Shown here: positions 19,723-29,207 of the stretch, piece by piece
How the letters are laid out: each line of letters opens with the position of its first letter
Numbering within the stretch: position 1 is the first letter of the stretch
Source: Sinorhizobium sp. RAC02
GTDB lineage: Bacteria; Pseudomonadota; Alphaproteobacteria; Rhizobiales; Rhizobiaceae
Assembly: GCF_001713395.1 (NCBI RefSeq)
Contig: NZ_CP016452.1
Span: forward strand, 1-64,000
Direction of reading: 5' to 3'
Length of the DNA stretch: 64,000 bases
Made by a program: the position numbers and the translations under genes
Notes under the pieces: model-generated
Database searches by the model: none
What the model was told of the DNA's origin: nothing
The model's input: the letters and a program-made list of their open reading frames with translations, nothing else

Positions 19723-20309
19723 GCCTGCCTTGCGCAGGTGACTTGCGCGCAACCCGCGCCATCCCATCAACGGTGCTTTGAAAATATCGGGGCTCGTGCT
19801 GGCCCACTAGTGATCGACCTGATCCAGCGATGGCGGCATTCCCTGCCTTTTGAGACTGCCGACGCTTCGTTGCATCTGCGGATGGTCCGCTTGCTCCGAT
19901 TCCCCAGCGGCAGAGCACCGGCGTTGAGTTCCCATCAACCGCTCTGCGTGTCGGAAAGTGGATAGAGATTTCCCGGCACTCGGCAGACTCTGATGAGGCG
20001 ACCTCATCGCCGCATCGATTCCAGAGCGGCTTTGGCTCTCGAGCGTGCCCATGAGATCGGAATTGAAGGACCGGCGGGATCGCTCGGCAAACGGCGGCGC
20101 ATTTCCAACGAAGCCGGTGTTCGCCGCGAATACCAAAAGGGCAGAGTGATGTTTGATCGACCGTCCAGGCACAGCAACCATGCCAGTCTAAGCACACCCC
20201 GAAGCCGGTGCGCCAGCGTCGTCCCAACCATGCAACCAGTAGCTGGAAACACGCGACGTAGCAGACGCTCTACGCGGGCCTGCCCGAAGCCGGCGGAATA
20301 AGATTCGCC
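19723..20309. other. Gene-free stretch between two AraC genes
   Basis: 587 bases. Open frames exist on both strands (for example 19993..20301 plus and 19807..20181 minus), but their composition is Arg/Ser-rich and they show no family similarity, so they are left uncalled. No hairpin terminator with a T-run was seen. Confidence 0.5.
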
Positions 20310-21380
20310 ATGGACACAAGAGTACGCTCAGTCGGCATTCCTTTTGATCCTTTCGCCCATGATCCTCTGCGTTGCGCGATCGATGTGGACACCTCGTCAC
20401 AGATGCCTGGCGAACAGTTCGACTTTTTTCAGACCTGGTATGCAGGGCTCGCCGAAATCGAGCTTCTCCGAGCTGCGGAATCCTCATTTCCGGCCCATCA
20501 GCAGGTATGGCAACTGGGAAATCTGGCATTGAGCGCCACGAGGCTTCCCGGCTCCGGCTACGATATTCAATGGGCGCACAAGAAACGCCCCATGCTTGAC
20601 CATTGGATGCTGTCCGTCCCGTTCTCTCGAACTCCTGACGGCGTGATGAACCCGGGAAGGCCTGGACTGACATGTCTGGCATCACCCCATGAAAGGGTGA
20701 CCAACGACGACCTTTTAATCACGCTGTTTCTACCGCGCGCATGGCTGGCGACACATCCGTCAAGGATCGAGGTCAGCGACGCCACTTTGAACTTCCTGGC
20801 CCATTACGCTGTTCTGCTTCACCGTTCTCTTCCTGATCTGAAGGAAGGGGATTTGCCCCACATTGTTGCGGCAACGTCCAATCTTTTTACGGCAGCTCTC
20901 ACCCGGTGTGACAACCATCTCGTAGCAGCACAGGGACCGATGGACGGCATTGCCGCTGCGCGGATCACCAGGGTCATTGCAGAAAAACTGGCCGACCGCC
21001 GTTTAACTCCAGACAAGCTCTGCCGTGCAATCGGCGTCTCGCGGTCCCGTCTCTACCGGATTTTCGAGCCGGCAGGCGGAGTGTCCAACTACATCCGCCG
21101 TAAACGGCTGCTCAGGACGCGCGATATCCTGGCTGATCGTTCGGATCAAAGGACAATCTCAAGCATTGCAGAGGAGTGGGGCTTCCCCGAAGCCTCGGTC
21201 TACAGCCGGATGTTCAAGAAAGAGTTTGGCATGTCTCCTACCGAGGCACGCGACCTGGGTTGGCAGGGTGTCAAACACGCCACCTGGCTGAGCATCGGCC
21301 AGCAAGGTGATCACGGCTGCGTCCTCAGCGACCTTCTCATCAACAACTCTCTGGGCCTATCCCGCTCTCCTGCGCGGTGA
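20310..21380 (+). CDS. AraC-family transcriptional regulator, paralog C
   Basis: 356 residues, closely similar throughout to the genes at 2858 and 4523. It has the effector domain (EQFDFFQTWYAGLAEIELL; WQLGNLALSATRLPGSGY) and the AraC domain (LCRAIGVSRSRLYRIFEPAGGVSNYIRRKRLLRTRDIL; ISSIAEEWGFPEASVYSRMFKKEFGMSPTEAR). The tail ATWLSIGQ and LLINNSLGLS match paralog A. The three genes lie 15-17 kb apart, so they reflect a lineage-specific expansion. It converges with ureG, whose stop is about 90 bases away. Confidence 0.88.
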   Translation: MDTRVRSVGIPFDPFAHDPLRCAIDVDTSSQMPGEQFDFFQTWYAGLAEIELLRAAESSFPAHQQVWQLGNLALSATRLPGSGYDIQWAHKKRPMLDHWMLSVPFSRTPDGVMNPGRPGLTCLASPHERVTNDDLLITLFLPRAWLATHPSRIEVSDATLNFLAHYAVLLHRSLPDLKEGDLPHIVAATSNLFTAALTRCDNHLVAAQGPMDGIAAARITRVIAEKLADRRLTPDKLCRAIGVSRSRLYRIFEPAGGVSNYIRRKRLLRTRDILADRSDQRTISSIAEEWGFPEASVYSRMFKKEFGMSPTEARDLGWQGVKHATWLSIGQQGDHGCVLSDLLINNSLGLSRSPAR

Positions 21381-21469
21381 GTTACCGCGTGCAGGACAAG
21401 GCCCAACGGTGAGCGACTTCGACTGGAAAGTCGCGGGGCCGGATGCCCCATTACCTGCACTTCGTGCTG

Positions 21470-22081
21470 TCACAGCCCGCCCTGTACCCGCAGAAAATCG
21501 ACAATGCGGTCAACGCCATCACCGCGCTTCATATCGGAAAAGACGAAGGGACGCTCCGCGCGCATGCGTCCGGCATCCCGCTCCATCACATCGAGATCGG
21601 CGCCAACATGCGGTGCCAGGTCCTTCTTGTTGATGACGAGCAGGTCCGAGCGCGTGATGCCCGGCCCGCCCTTGCGCGGGATTTCCTCGCCCTGGCAGAC
21701 GGAAATGACGTAGATCGTCAGGTCCGCAAGGTCGGGCGAGAAGGTCGCCGCCAGATTGTCGCCGCCTGATTCGATAAAGACCACGTCCAGTTCCGGGAAA
21801 CGCCGGTTGAGATCGGCAATGGCCTGAAGATTGATCGACGCATCCTCGCGGATCGCGGTGTGCGGGCAGCCGCCCGTCTCGACGCCGACGATGCGGTCCG
21901 AAGACAGCGCCTGCATGCGCACCAGCGCCTCGGCATCCTCCTTCGTGTAGATATCGTTGGTGACGACGGCGACCGAGTAGTGCTCGCGCATCGCCTTGCA
22001 GAGCTTTTCGGTGAGCGCCGTCTTGCCCGAGCCCACGGGGCCGCCGATACCGACGCGCAGGGGACCGTTGTGTGATGTCAT
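21470..22081 (-). CDS. ureG: Urease accessory GTPase UreG
   Basis: 203 residues from the ATG at 22081 with GGAGG upstream; the frame stays open further upstream but without homology. The P-loop is [13 protein letters not shown]. Other hallmarks are [34 protein letters not shown] (the nickel-binding CPH), [11 protein letters not shown] and [13 protein letters not shown]. UreG hydrolyses GTP to drive nickel transfer into urease. It is about 5 kb from the other ure genes, with a permease and two AraC genes between, so it needs its own promoter. No ureE lies next to it. Confidence 0.97.
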   Translation of the reverse strand: MTSHNGPLRVGIGGPVGSGKTALTEKLCKAMREHYSVAVVTNDIYTKEDAEALVRMQALSSDRIVGVETGGCPHTAIREDASINLQAIADLNRRFPELDVVFIESGGDNLAATFSPDLADLTIYVISVCQGEEIPRKGGPGITRSDLLVINKKDLAPHVGADLDVMERDAGRMRAERPFVFSDMKRGDGVDRIVDFLRVQGGL

Positions 22082-22152
22082 ATAAACCTCCGGAAAATAT
22101 GGAGCACTGCGCCATAGACAGCATCGTGGCGGGCTTGCAGGTGAGCAGTTCG

Positions 22153-22189
22153 CCATTCGCATGTCAATCGGCCCATTGACTGCGAATGG
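22153..22189. promoter_or_regulatory. Long imperfect inverted repeat between ureG and the Deg protease
   Basis: Arms CCATTCGCA + GTCAAT and ATTGAC + TGCGAATGG give 15 paired positions with a single bulged T and a 6-base loop. There is no T-run on either side. It sits in the divergent region upstream of both ureG and the protease gene, so it could be an operator or a mobile-repeat remnant. Confidence 0.35.
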
Positions 22190-22334
22190 GTGCCAACGCC
22201 GGGAAGCTCTCCTCAACGCGCATTACCAATGTTTCACCCTTCCTCCATGCGGACGTAACCTGGATTCGCCCATACCTTTCTCATTCGCCGGAGCAATCCC
22301 GGCTCGAGCCAGCTTGAAAGGACGGTTCATCAAC

Positions 22335-23894
22335 ATGCGCACGCCCATCCGCCCCTCCCTGAAAACCGTATTGCAAACCACGTCCGTTGCCGGCCTTGCA
22401 GCGGTCATGCTTGCCACCGGCATTCCGGCACAGGTCGCGCAATCCTTCGCCGCCCCTGTCGCCGTCACCCCATCGCAGGCACCCAGCTTTGCCGATGTCG
22501 TCTCATCGGTTTCGCCCGCCGTGGTCTCCATCCGCGTCAAGTCGGATGTGCAGCTCGCCTCCAGCGATGCCGGCGACTTCTCCAACAATTTCGGCGGCGG
22601 CAACTTCGACCAGCTTCCCGACGATCATCCGCTGAAGCGATTCTTCCGCGAGTTTGGCGGCTCTGCCCAGCAAGGCAAGGGAACTGAGCAGCAGGCTGAC
22701 GGTGGCGCGAAGAAGGACGCCACTCGCCCCCGCCACCTTCGCCCGACGGTGCAAGGGTCCGGCTTCTTCATCTCGGAAGACGGCTATGTCGTCACCAACA
22801 ACCACGTCGTCGCCGACGGCTTGGCCTATACGGTGGTGCTGAACGACGGCACGGAGATTGATGCCAAACTGATCGGCAAAGACAGCCGCACCGACCTCGC
22901 CGTGCTGAAGGTCGATGACAAACGCAAGTTCACCTACGTGCAGTTCGCAGACGACTCCAAGGTTCGCGTCGGCGACTGGGTCGTGGCCGTCGGCAATCCG
23001 TTCGGCCTCGGCGGTACGGTGACGGCCGGCATCATTTCGGCGCGCGGCCGCGACATCGGCTCCGGTCCCTATGACGACTACCTCCAGGTGGATGCTGCCG
23101 TGAACCGCGGCAACTCGGGCGGCCCGACCTTCAACCTTTCCGGCGAAGTCGTGGGCATCAACACCGCGATCTTCTCTCCGTCCGGCGGCAATGTCGGTAT
23201 CGCCTTCGCGATTCCCGCCTCCACAGCCAAGGATGTGGTCGCCAACCTGATCAAGGACGGCAAGGTCGAGCGCGGCTGGCTCGGCGTGCAGATCCAGCCC
23301 GTTGACCAGGACATCGCCGACTCGCTCGGCCTGAAGGACGCTGCCGGCGCGCTCGTCGTCGCCCCCCAGGAAGGTTCGCCCGGCCAGAAGGCCGGCATCA
23401 AGGAAGGCGACGTAATCACGGCCGTCAATGGCCAGCCGCTCAAGGACGCCCGTGACCTGTCGCGCCGCATTGCGGCCTTCGGCCCGAAGGCAAAGGTGGA
23501 CGTCGCCCTGCTACGTGATGGCAAAGCCCAGATCGTAACGGTCACGCTCGGCGAAACGGCAAGCGACGACGTCGCCGCAAACGCAGAGCAGTCAGGCGAC
23601 CAGGCGGCACCAGCCGAGACGACCGAACTGACGGCGCTCGGCCTCACCGTCGCTCCGTCCGACGACAAGTCCGGCCTCGTCGTGACGAATGTCGATCCGG
23701 ACAGCTATGCGGCCGACCAGGGCTTCAAAGGCGGCGAAAAGATCGTCTCGATCAACAACCGGAAAGTCACCAGCGCAACCGACGTCGAGAGTGTTCTCGA
23801 CGGCGCCCGCAAGGATGGCCGCAAGCGCGCGCTCTTCCAACTGGAGGCCGACGGCAGCACCCGGTTCGTAGCCCTGCCGATCGATCAGGCCTGA
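22335..23894 (+). CDS. Periplasmic HtrA/Deg-type serine protease
   Basis: 519 residues from ATG 22335; the frame extends 58 codons upstream without homology. A signal peptide is followed by a Gln/Gly-rich loop (residues 75-135) and a trypsin-like domain with catalytic His157 (TNNHVV), Asp187 (SRTDLAVL) and Ser261 (RGNSGGP). Two PDZ domains follow (GWLGVQIQPV at about 310, and GLVVTNVDPDSYAADQGF at about 445). It degrades or refolds damaged envelope proteins, as DegP/DegQ do. A clear intrinsic terminator follows. A second, decayed Deg-like copy is present at 55093. Confidence 0.95.
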   Translation: MRTPIRPSLKTVLQTTSVAGLAAVMLATGIPAQVAQSFAAPVAVTPSQAPSFADVVSSVSPAVVSIRVKSDVQLASSDAGDFSNNFGGGNFDQLPDDHPLKRFFREFGGSAQQGKGTEQQADGGAKKDATRPRHLRPTVQGSGFFISEDGYVVTNNHVVADGLAYTVVLNDGTEIDAKLIGKDSRTDLAVLKVDDKRKFTYVQFADDSKVRVGDWVVAVGNPFGLGGTVTAGIISARGRDIGSGPYDDYLQVDAAVNRGNSGGPTFNLSGEVVGINTAIFSPSGGNVGIAFAIPASTAKDVVANLIKDGKVERGWLGVQIQPVDQDIADSLGLKDAAGALVVAPQEGSPGQKAGIKEGDVITAVNGQPLKDARDLSRRIAAFGPKAKVDVALLRDGKAQIVTVTLGETASDDVAANAEQSGDQAAPAETTELTALGLTVAPSDDKSGLVVTNVDPDSYAADQGFKGGEKIVSINNRKVTSATDVESVLDGARKDGRKRALFQLEADGSTRFVALPIDQA

Positions 23895-23921
23895 CAGCAA
23901 GAAGACCGAAAGCAATATAGG

Positions 23922-23946
23922 GGCGCCGGGCAACCGGCGCCTTTTT
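23922..23946 (+). terminator. Intrinsic terminator of the Deg protease gene
   Basis: Stem GGCGCCGG / CCGGCGCC with loop GCAA and TTTTT directly after, starting 28 bases past the stop codon. Confidence 0.9.
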
Positions 23947-24106
23947 CGCAGGCCCACAGGCTTTTGTCCGGCAATGACGTATTGATTAAATCGTCCACGA
24001 AGTAGGCACCACGTCCCTAAAGCACGCGCCCTCCCCAGCCGCTTCTTGACAAGATACCGCACGCGGAACCTATCGTCGCAAAGCTTCTGGTTGATGGAGG
24101 AAGAAG

Positions 24107-24412
24107 ATGCGCAAAAACATGTGGCCGGCCTTTGCTCTCGCACTCAGCCTGATGCTGCCTGTATCGGTGCCAGTGCCGGCTTATGCGGTATCCGTGAACA
24201 TTCACGTCGGCTCCAACCTCAACTTTGGACGCGCGATCACCTGCAGGCAGGGCCAGCAACTCATTCAGAACCGTGGCTTCCGGAGTGTCCGTCGGGTCGA
24301 CTGCAGGGGCCGGACATTCATCTATCACGCACGGCGCGGAAACAGCCATTTCGAGATTGCTCTCAGTTCCCGTACCGGCCGCGTCATCGATGTTCGTCGA
24401 CTTCGCCGATAG
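24107..24412 (+). CDS. Small exported protein of unknown function
   Basis: 101 residues with GGAGG before the ATG. A clear signal peptide (MWPAFALALSLMLPVSVPVPAYA) leads to a basic mature part of about 75 residues with two cysteines (ITCRQGQQLIQNRGFRSVRRVDCRGRTFIYHARRGN). The cysteines could form a disulfide in the periplasm. The pattern QGQQLIQNRGFRSVRRVDC ... YHARRGNSHFEI...GRVIDV looks PepSY-like and occurs in rhizobial hypothetical proteins. It is followed closely by an HdeD-type gene. Confidence 0.7.
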   Translation: MRKNMWPAFALALSLMLPVSVPVPAYAVSVNIHVGSNLNFGRAITCRQGQQLIQNRGFRSVRRVDCRGRTFIYHARRGNSHFEIALSSRTGRVIDVRRLRR

Positions 24413-24445
24413 GTCGAAAAAAATCAGCGGGTTAAGGGGCAGACG

Positions 24446-24976
24446 ATGACGAGCCAATCCAGCGCAGACCATCCCAGATTGTCGCGATGGAGCAATTCGG
24501 CCATCGGCGTCGCCCTGGTCCTTGCTGGTGCCTTCGTCCTCGCGGACGTCGCTTTGGCAACGGTGGTGAGTGCCGTCATTCTCGCAATCGCCGTAATCTG
24601 CGCCGGTATCGTGGAGATCGGGCTTTCGGTCATTGCGGGCGGATGGCGCGGGTTCCTTTGGCAGATCGCGCTTGGTGTTCTCTATATAGCCTTTGGCCTG
24701 GTACTCCTGAGCCTGCCGAGCTTCGGTTCGCAGTTCCTGACATGGGCGCTCGGTGTCATCTTGTTGCTCTCGGGCGTTGCCCGGGTCTTCATCGGCGTGA
24801 ACTACCTGCGGAGTGGCAAGCGAACGATGTTTTTCTCCGGCCTGCTCGGCGTGATTGCCGGCTTCCTCATCCTGGCAGGATATCCTTCGACCAGCGGCTG
24901 GGTGATCGGCGCGTTCCTGGGGATCGATCTGATCGTGCATGGCGTCGGCTGGCTTAACGCAGATCGGGGGGCCTGA
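24446..24976 (+). CDS. HdeD-family (DUF308) membrane protein
   Basis: 176 residues with AAGGGG upstream. Six hydrophobic helices are arranged in repeated pairs (IGVALVLAGAFVLADVALATVVSAVILAIAVICAGIVEIGLSV; IALGVLYIAFGLVLLSLPSFGSQFLTWALGVILLLSGVARVF; FFSGLLGVIAGFLILAGYPSTSGWVIGAFLGIDLIVHG), the signature of HdeD/DUF308. HdeD is linked to acid resistance in Escherichia coli; the function in rhizobia is not defined. It lies in a same-strand run with the small exported protein before it and the alpha/beta hydrolase after it. Confidence 0.85.
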   Translation: MTSQSSADHPRLSRWSNSAIGVALVLAGAFVLADVALATVVSAVILAIAVICAGIVEIGLSVIAGGWRGFLWQIALGVLYIAFGLVLLSLPSFGSQFLTWALGVILLLSGVARVFIGVNYLRSGKRTMFFSGLLGVIAGFLILAGYPSTSGWVIGAFLGIDLIVHGVGWLNADRGA

Positions 24977-25017
24977 TCCGTGATGATGGCGGCTATCGAA
25001 GGCACGTCGCTGCCGTC

Positions 25018-26694
25018 ATGCTGACCTTTGTGAAGCGACAGATCCTGGTTGACGTCATCCTGCGGTTCCTACGATCCCTGTCGGCAGGCGGCGTCGTGCT
25101 CGGCACGATATTTTTTGCCGCATCCCTCACGCCGACCCTCATCCCGCGAACCTTCCTTATACAGGGCGCTCTTTCCGGTGGATGTTTCGCCATCGGCTAT
25201 GCGATCGGCGTCGGCTGGCGCTGGCTGTGGCGCTACATGGAGTTGCCCGAACCGCGCGGTCGTCTGGAGAGATGGCTCAAGATCGTCGTTCTCGGTCTTT
25301 GCCTGATCCTGGCCGTCGCATTCCTCCTGAAGACCACCGCGTGGCAGAACTCGATCCACGCGCTCATGGCAATGGAGCCTGTCAGCAGTGCCCATCCTCT
25401 CGAGGTCAGCCTGATCGCCATCCTGACCTTCCTGGCCCTCGTCATGCTGGCCCGGCTGTTCATGGTCGTCGTTCACCTGATTTCGAAAGGCGCCGATCGT
25501 GTCGTCCCGCCAAGGGTTTCACGCGTGATCGGCTTTTCGCTCGGGATCATCCTGTTCTGGTCCGTGGCAAACGGCTTGCTGGTCCGCTACACGCTGCATG
25601 TCCTCGATTCGTCCTTTGCTGCCTTCGACGCACTTTTCGAGCCGGATCGTGACCAGCCCACATCGCCGCTTCAGACCGGAAGCGCGGCCTCGCTCATGGC
25701 CTGGGAGGAGCTTGGAAGGACCGGCCGGCGATTTGTTTCCTCCGGCCCGAGTGGGAAAGACATCGCGGAATTCACGGGCCAACCGGCCTTGGAGCCGATC
25801 CGGGTCTATGCAAGCCTTCGCGCCGGCGACACCGCCACAGAACGGGCAAAACTGGCTTTCGATGAACTGAAACGGGTCGGCGGGTTCGAGCGCTCGACCC
25901 TCGTCGTGATCACGCCGACGGGCACGGGCTGGGTCGATCCCGCGGCGATCGACACCGTCGAATATCTCCACCGCGGGGATATCGCCAGCGTGGCGCTGCA
26001 GTATTCCTATCTTTCGAGCCCGCTCTCCCTGCTGGTCGAGCCCGACTATGGCATGGAGGCGGCTCAGGCCCTCTTTGCGCAGGTCTATGGCTACTGGACG
26101 ACCTTGCCGCGGGACCACCGGCCGAAACTCTATCTGCACGGGCTCAGTCTTGGAGCCCTGAACTCGGAGCGATCCACGGACATCTTCGAGATCCTCGGCG
26201 ACCCGATCCAGGGGGCGGTCTGGAGCGGGCCGCCTTTTGCAAGCAGCATCTGGCGTCAGGTAACGGAAGCGCGCAATGCCGGATCACCAATGTGGCTGCC
26301 TGAATTTCGCGATGGCGCGACATTCCGTTTCATGAACCAGAACGGCCCGACGGTGCCGGCGCAAACGCCATGGGGGCCGATGCGGATCGTCTACCTCCAA
26401 TACGCCAGCGACGCGATCACCTTCTTCGACTACCGCGACCTCTATCGCCGGCCCGATTGGATGAACGCGCCGCGCGGTCCGGACGTATCTCCGCATCTGC
26501 AGTGGTTTCCGATCGTGACCATGCTGCAGCTTGCCGTCGATATGGCCGTGGCCAATGCCACGCCCATGGGATACGGCCACGTTTTCGCGCCGGAACACTA
26601 TCTCAAGGCCTGGTTGGCGGTAACCGATCCGCAGGGCTGGAGCCCTGAAGACATCAGCAGGCTCTCACGCTATCTGGCGGAACGCGCCCGATAG
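25018..26694 (+). CDS. Membrane-anchored alpha/beta-hydrolase family protein
   Basis: 558 residues. The first 200 hold four or five membrane helices (GGVVLGTIFFAASLTPTLIPR; VVLGLCLILAVAFLLKTTAW; VSLIAILTFLALVMLARLFMVVVHL; GFSLGIILFWSVANGLLVRY), matching the N-terminal domain of the Abhydrolase_9 family. The remainder is the catalytic domain, with the putative nucleophile serine in LYLHGLSLGALNSE and a late histidine in GYGHVFAPEHYLKAW. Family members are conserved but uncharacterised. It converges with the AI-2E-family gene 12 bases beyond. Confidence 0.85.
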   Translation: MLTFVKRQILVDVILRFLRSLSAGGVVLGTIFFAASLTPTLIPRTFLIQGALSGGCFAIGYAIGVGWRWLWRYMELPEPRGRLERWLKIVVLGLCLILAVAFLLKTTAWQNSIHALMAMEPVSSAHPLEVSLIAILTFLALVMLARLFMVVVHLISKGADRVVPPRVSRVIGFSLGIILFWSVANGLLVRYTLHVLDSSFAAFDALFEPDRDQPTSPLQTGSAASLMAWEELGRTGRRFVSSGPSGKDIAEFTGQPALEPIRVYASLRAGDTATERAKLAFDELKRVGGFERSTLVVITPTGTGWVDPAAIDTVEYLHRGDIASVALQYSYLSSPLSLLVEPDYGMEAAQALFAQVYGYWTTLPRDHRPKLYLHGLSLGALNSERSTDIFEILGDPIQGAVWSGPPFASSIWRQVTEARNAGSPMWLPEFRDGATFRFMNQNGPTVPAQTPWGPMRIVYLQYASDAITFFDYRDLYRRPDWMNAPRGPDVSPHLQWFPIVTMLQLAVDMAVANATPMGYGHVFAPEHYLKAWLAVTDPQGWSPEDISRLSRYLAERAR

Positions 26695-26706
26695 GTCGGA
26701 ACCAGG

Positions 26707-27747
26707 TTATCGCGAAGGCTCGGTTTCCGGCGCGGTGGGTGCGCCAAAGATCTCCGCGATCCATCGCGTCGACGGGAACTCCGCACAGAAGGTCAGGATC
26801 GTAATCGTGATCGGCACGCCGATGAACGCGCCGAACAGGCCCCATATGTATGACCAGAAGAAAACCGAGAAGAGAACCAGGAAGGGCGACATCGCAAGCG
26901 CATACCCTGCCACTCTGGGCTCGATATAACTTCCAATGACGAACTGGATGATGTTGAGGCCGGCAAAGATGAGGACGGCCGCCTCCGGCGATCCGAACTG
27001 TGCCAGCGCATAGGCGCTTGGCAGGAGCGTCGCAACAAACGGCCCCATGAAGGGGATGTAGTTGAGAGTAAAGGCAATGACGCCCCACTCGGCAGCGAAC
27101 CGGAGCCCAAACGCCGCAGAAAGAGCCCAGACCAATGTGCCGGTGGCAAGGCTCATGACCGTCCTGACGAGCATGTAGCGCCGCAGCTTGGATGCCGTGA
27201 GCGCGCCGCCACCGATCACGGCGTTGGCGGTTTCACCGGAGAGGGCCCCGCGGATGTTCCGGGCGATGGCCTCCGTATCGAGCAGGCCGAGCAGCACATA
27301 GACGACAACGACGATCCAGAACGAGATCGTGGTGTTCAGCCGGGCCGTCACGCCTTGCAGCATCCGCAGCAGCCAGCCGACGTTGAAATGCTCCGCCCAC
27401 GCACCGGCGATGACAATGCCATGTCCTTCGAGCCAGTCGGCAAGCTGACCGTAAAGCGCCTGAAACCGTGCACCATCGGCAACGACGGAGCGGCCGATGC
27501 GCCCAAATCCCCAGGCGGCGATCGACGTCAGCACGACGAAGACAAGGACGATAACCGCGACCACCAGCGCAAGGGCCAAAAGCTTCGGCAGAAGACGCTG
27601 CAGGTTCTTCTGGAATGGCCATACTAGCGCGATGATGAAGAGCGCACCGGCCACCGGGGCAAAGACAGCGGCCGCCAGTTGCAAGGCAGACACGAGCGCA
27701 ATGGCCGCGATGATGACGAGGGGGGCAACCAGCGCTTGGCTGTTCAT
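26707..27747 (-). CDS. AI-2E family transporter (PerM-like)
   Basis: 346 residues with about eight membrane helices and the family layout: two N-terminal helices, an amphipathic soluble loop (RIGRSVVADGARFQALYGQLADWLEGHG), then a helix-rich C-terminal part with the conserved WGVIAFTLNYIPFMGPFVATLLPSAYAL and the GSYIEPRVAGYALAMSPFLVLFSVFFWSYIWGLFGAFIGVPI stretch. This family includes TqsA and PerM and sodium/proton antiporters; the transported substrate cannot be told. It is transcribed alone. Confidence 0.88.
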   Translation of the reverse strand: MNSQALVAPLVIIAAIALVSALQLAAAVFAPVAGALFIIALVWPFQKNLQRLLPKLLALALVVAVIVLVFVVLTSIAAWGFGRIGRSVVADGARFQALYGQLADWLEGHGIVIAGAWAEHFNVGWLLRMLQGVTARLNTTISFWIVVVVYVLLGLLDTEAIARNIRGALSGETANAVIGGGALTASKLRRYMLVRTVMSLATGTLVWALSAAFGLRFAAEWGVIAFTLNYIPFMGPFVATLLPSAYALAQFGSPEAAVLIFAGLNIIQFVIGSYIEPRVAGYALAMSPFLVLFSVFFWSYIWGLFGAFIGVPITITILTFCAEFPSTRWIAEIFGAPTAPETEPSR

Positions 27748-27990
27748 GACAACGATATTCCCTGGGAGCGCCGACGGCGCACCGCGGTGGCCAAGGGCAA
27801 TGTTACTGCAACCTACAACTGCCCTCTGCGCGCGACAATCGGGAATGTCTCGTGTTGCGCATGACCACCGTCACCACTACGAAAGACTTCGACCGCCACA
27901 GGCAAAGGCCACTCGACATCTCATTCAGGCCCCATGGACTGGACTGAATATCGATTGCTCCTAGCCTTCATCGGTTAGGATGGCCGTATG

Positions 27991-28248
27991 TCAGCAACGA
28001 ACCCGGACGCGATTGCCCCACCGGTCGCGGCCCCAGCACTCGCGAGGATTGGTGGCTACGCCCACCATTGCGCCCGTCGCGCCACCGATTGCAGTACCGA
28101 CCAGAGCACCACGGCCTCCATTGGCAATACCGCCAATCACGGCGCCGGTGGCAGCACCGGCGACAGTCGTTCCCGCCACGCGCTGTTCGTTCGAGGTGCA
28201 ACCTGCGACGAGCATGGCGCAGACCGCAGCAAAGGCGATTTTTCGCAT
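27991..28248 (-). CDS. Glycine-zipper lipoprotein
   Basis: 85 residues from the ATG at 28248; the open frame upstream has no support. A lipoprotein signal ends with the lipobox LVAGC. The mature part has a glycine zipper (GTTVAGAATGAVIGGIANGGRGALVGTAIGGATGAMVGVA), typical of small outer-membrane-associated proteins. The C-terminus is WGRDRWGNRVRVRC. It stands alone between the AI-2E-family gene and the mobile-element relics. Confidence 0.8.
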   Translation of the reverse strand: MRKIAFAAVCAMLVAGCTSNEQRVAGTTVAGAATGAVIGGIANGGRGALVGTAIGGATGAMVGVATNPRECWGRDRWGNRVRVRC

Positions 28249-28589
28249 TTTCTCTCTCCGAAATAAACTCTTTCCCCTTGCGGGGCCGCAGCATTGCGAC
28301 GAACCATCTTTGCAAATATCCCCGAGCGAACAATTAGTTGCCTGTCCCAAAACCATGCGGTGCGTCTCTAATCGTGCCCCGTAGACAAAGCCCCGCGCCA
28401 AAGCCGAACAACACTAGCGAAGCCCGGGCCGCCACTCCAGGAAGGGCGATGTCAGATTAAGCCTGTGAAGACCGCTCTGATCCCCAGAAGCTGGATCGTT
28501 TTTGATTAGAGCTTTTCGCGCTAGTTTCCCGGCCGGGGACAGAAGCGGAAACGATAAAGACATCGAATTTTTCGGACACGTAGAAGGCA
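28249..28589. other. Gene-free stretch upstream of the lipoprotein gene
   Basis: About 340 bases. It contains the leader of the minus-strand lipoprotein gene and no frame with recognisable similarity. The right end borders the IS3 relic. Confidence 0.4.
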
Positions 28590-29110
28590 GTTATTTGAAA
28601 CAAGGCGACGATGGCGCGACGGTGGCAGTGATTTGCGGAAAGGCCGGAATCCGCCAGGCCACCTATTTCGACTGGTGCAAGAGATAGGCGGTCTGCCGGC
28701 CGACGAGATGCGCCGCTTGTAGGCTTTGCAAGACGAGAACAACCGTCTGAAGAGGATCGTGGCCGATCTCACATTGGTGGTGAGATACGACAAGATATCA
28801 TCCGCCGATGATCTATAAGGCCTTGCCCGCAGGCGCAAACTGTTTAGCGGGATTTTGGCGGATTAGGGTGTCTCGATCCGGCGGGCCTGCAAGGTACCGA
28901 CGTTCGACACCTCTACCTGCCATTATAAATCCCGGCGCGCCGCTCAGCTACCGCGACGGATGGACAATCAACTGAAGAAGACACGCAAGATTTACAGCGC
29001 GTTGGGCTTTCAGTTGCTCAACAAGCACTCCAAGCGTCGGGTGAAGGCAAAGCTGCAGGAGGACCTCAGGTTGCCTCTGGTCCGATCCATGGCAGCCCGT
29101 CAACCGGCAC
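28590..29110 (+). pseudogene. IS3-family transposase relic (OrfA and OrfB pieces)
   Basis: Fragments of both IS3 reading frames can be read in order with stops and frame changes. OrfA pieces are GATVAVICGKAGIRQATYFDWCK and then LPADEMRRL, QDENNRLKRIVADL. OrfB pieces are SIRRACKVPTFDTSTCHYKSRR and GFQLLNKHSKRRVKAKLQED. The catalytic DDE part of OrfB is absent, and the match ends near 29110. No terminal repeats were recognised. It is a dead, truncated copy. Confidence 0.75.
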
Positions 29111-29207
29111 GGAGTGTTGACCCCTTATCGGTGTCGAATCTTGGCTCTGATCCAGAATTTCTGTTGTCACGGGCGAGGCTTTTGCTGATTCATCGGAGGA
29201 CCAGCAT

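Noticed and set aside
19601..20227. Minus-strand open frame between the two AraC genes
   Set aside because: Composition is Arg/Ser/Cys-rich with no family match, and it overlaps the end of the AraC gene at 18724.
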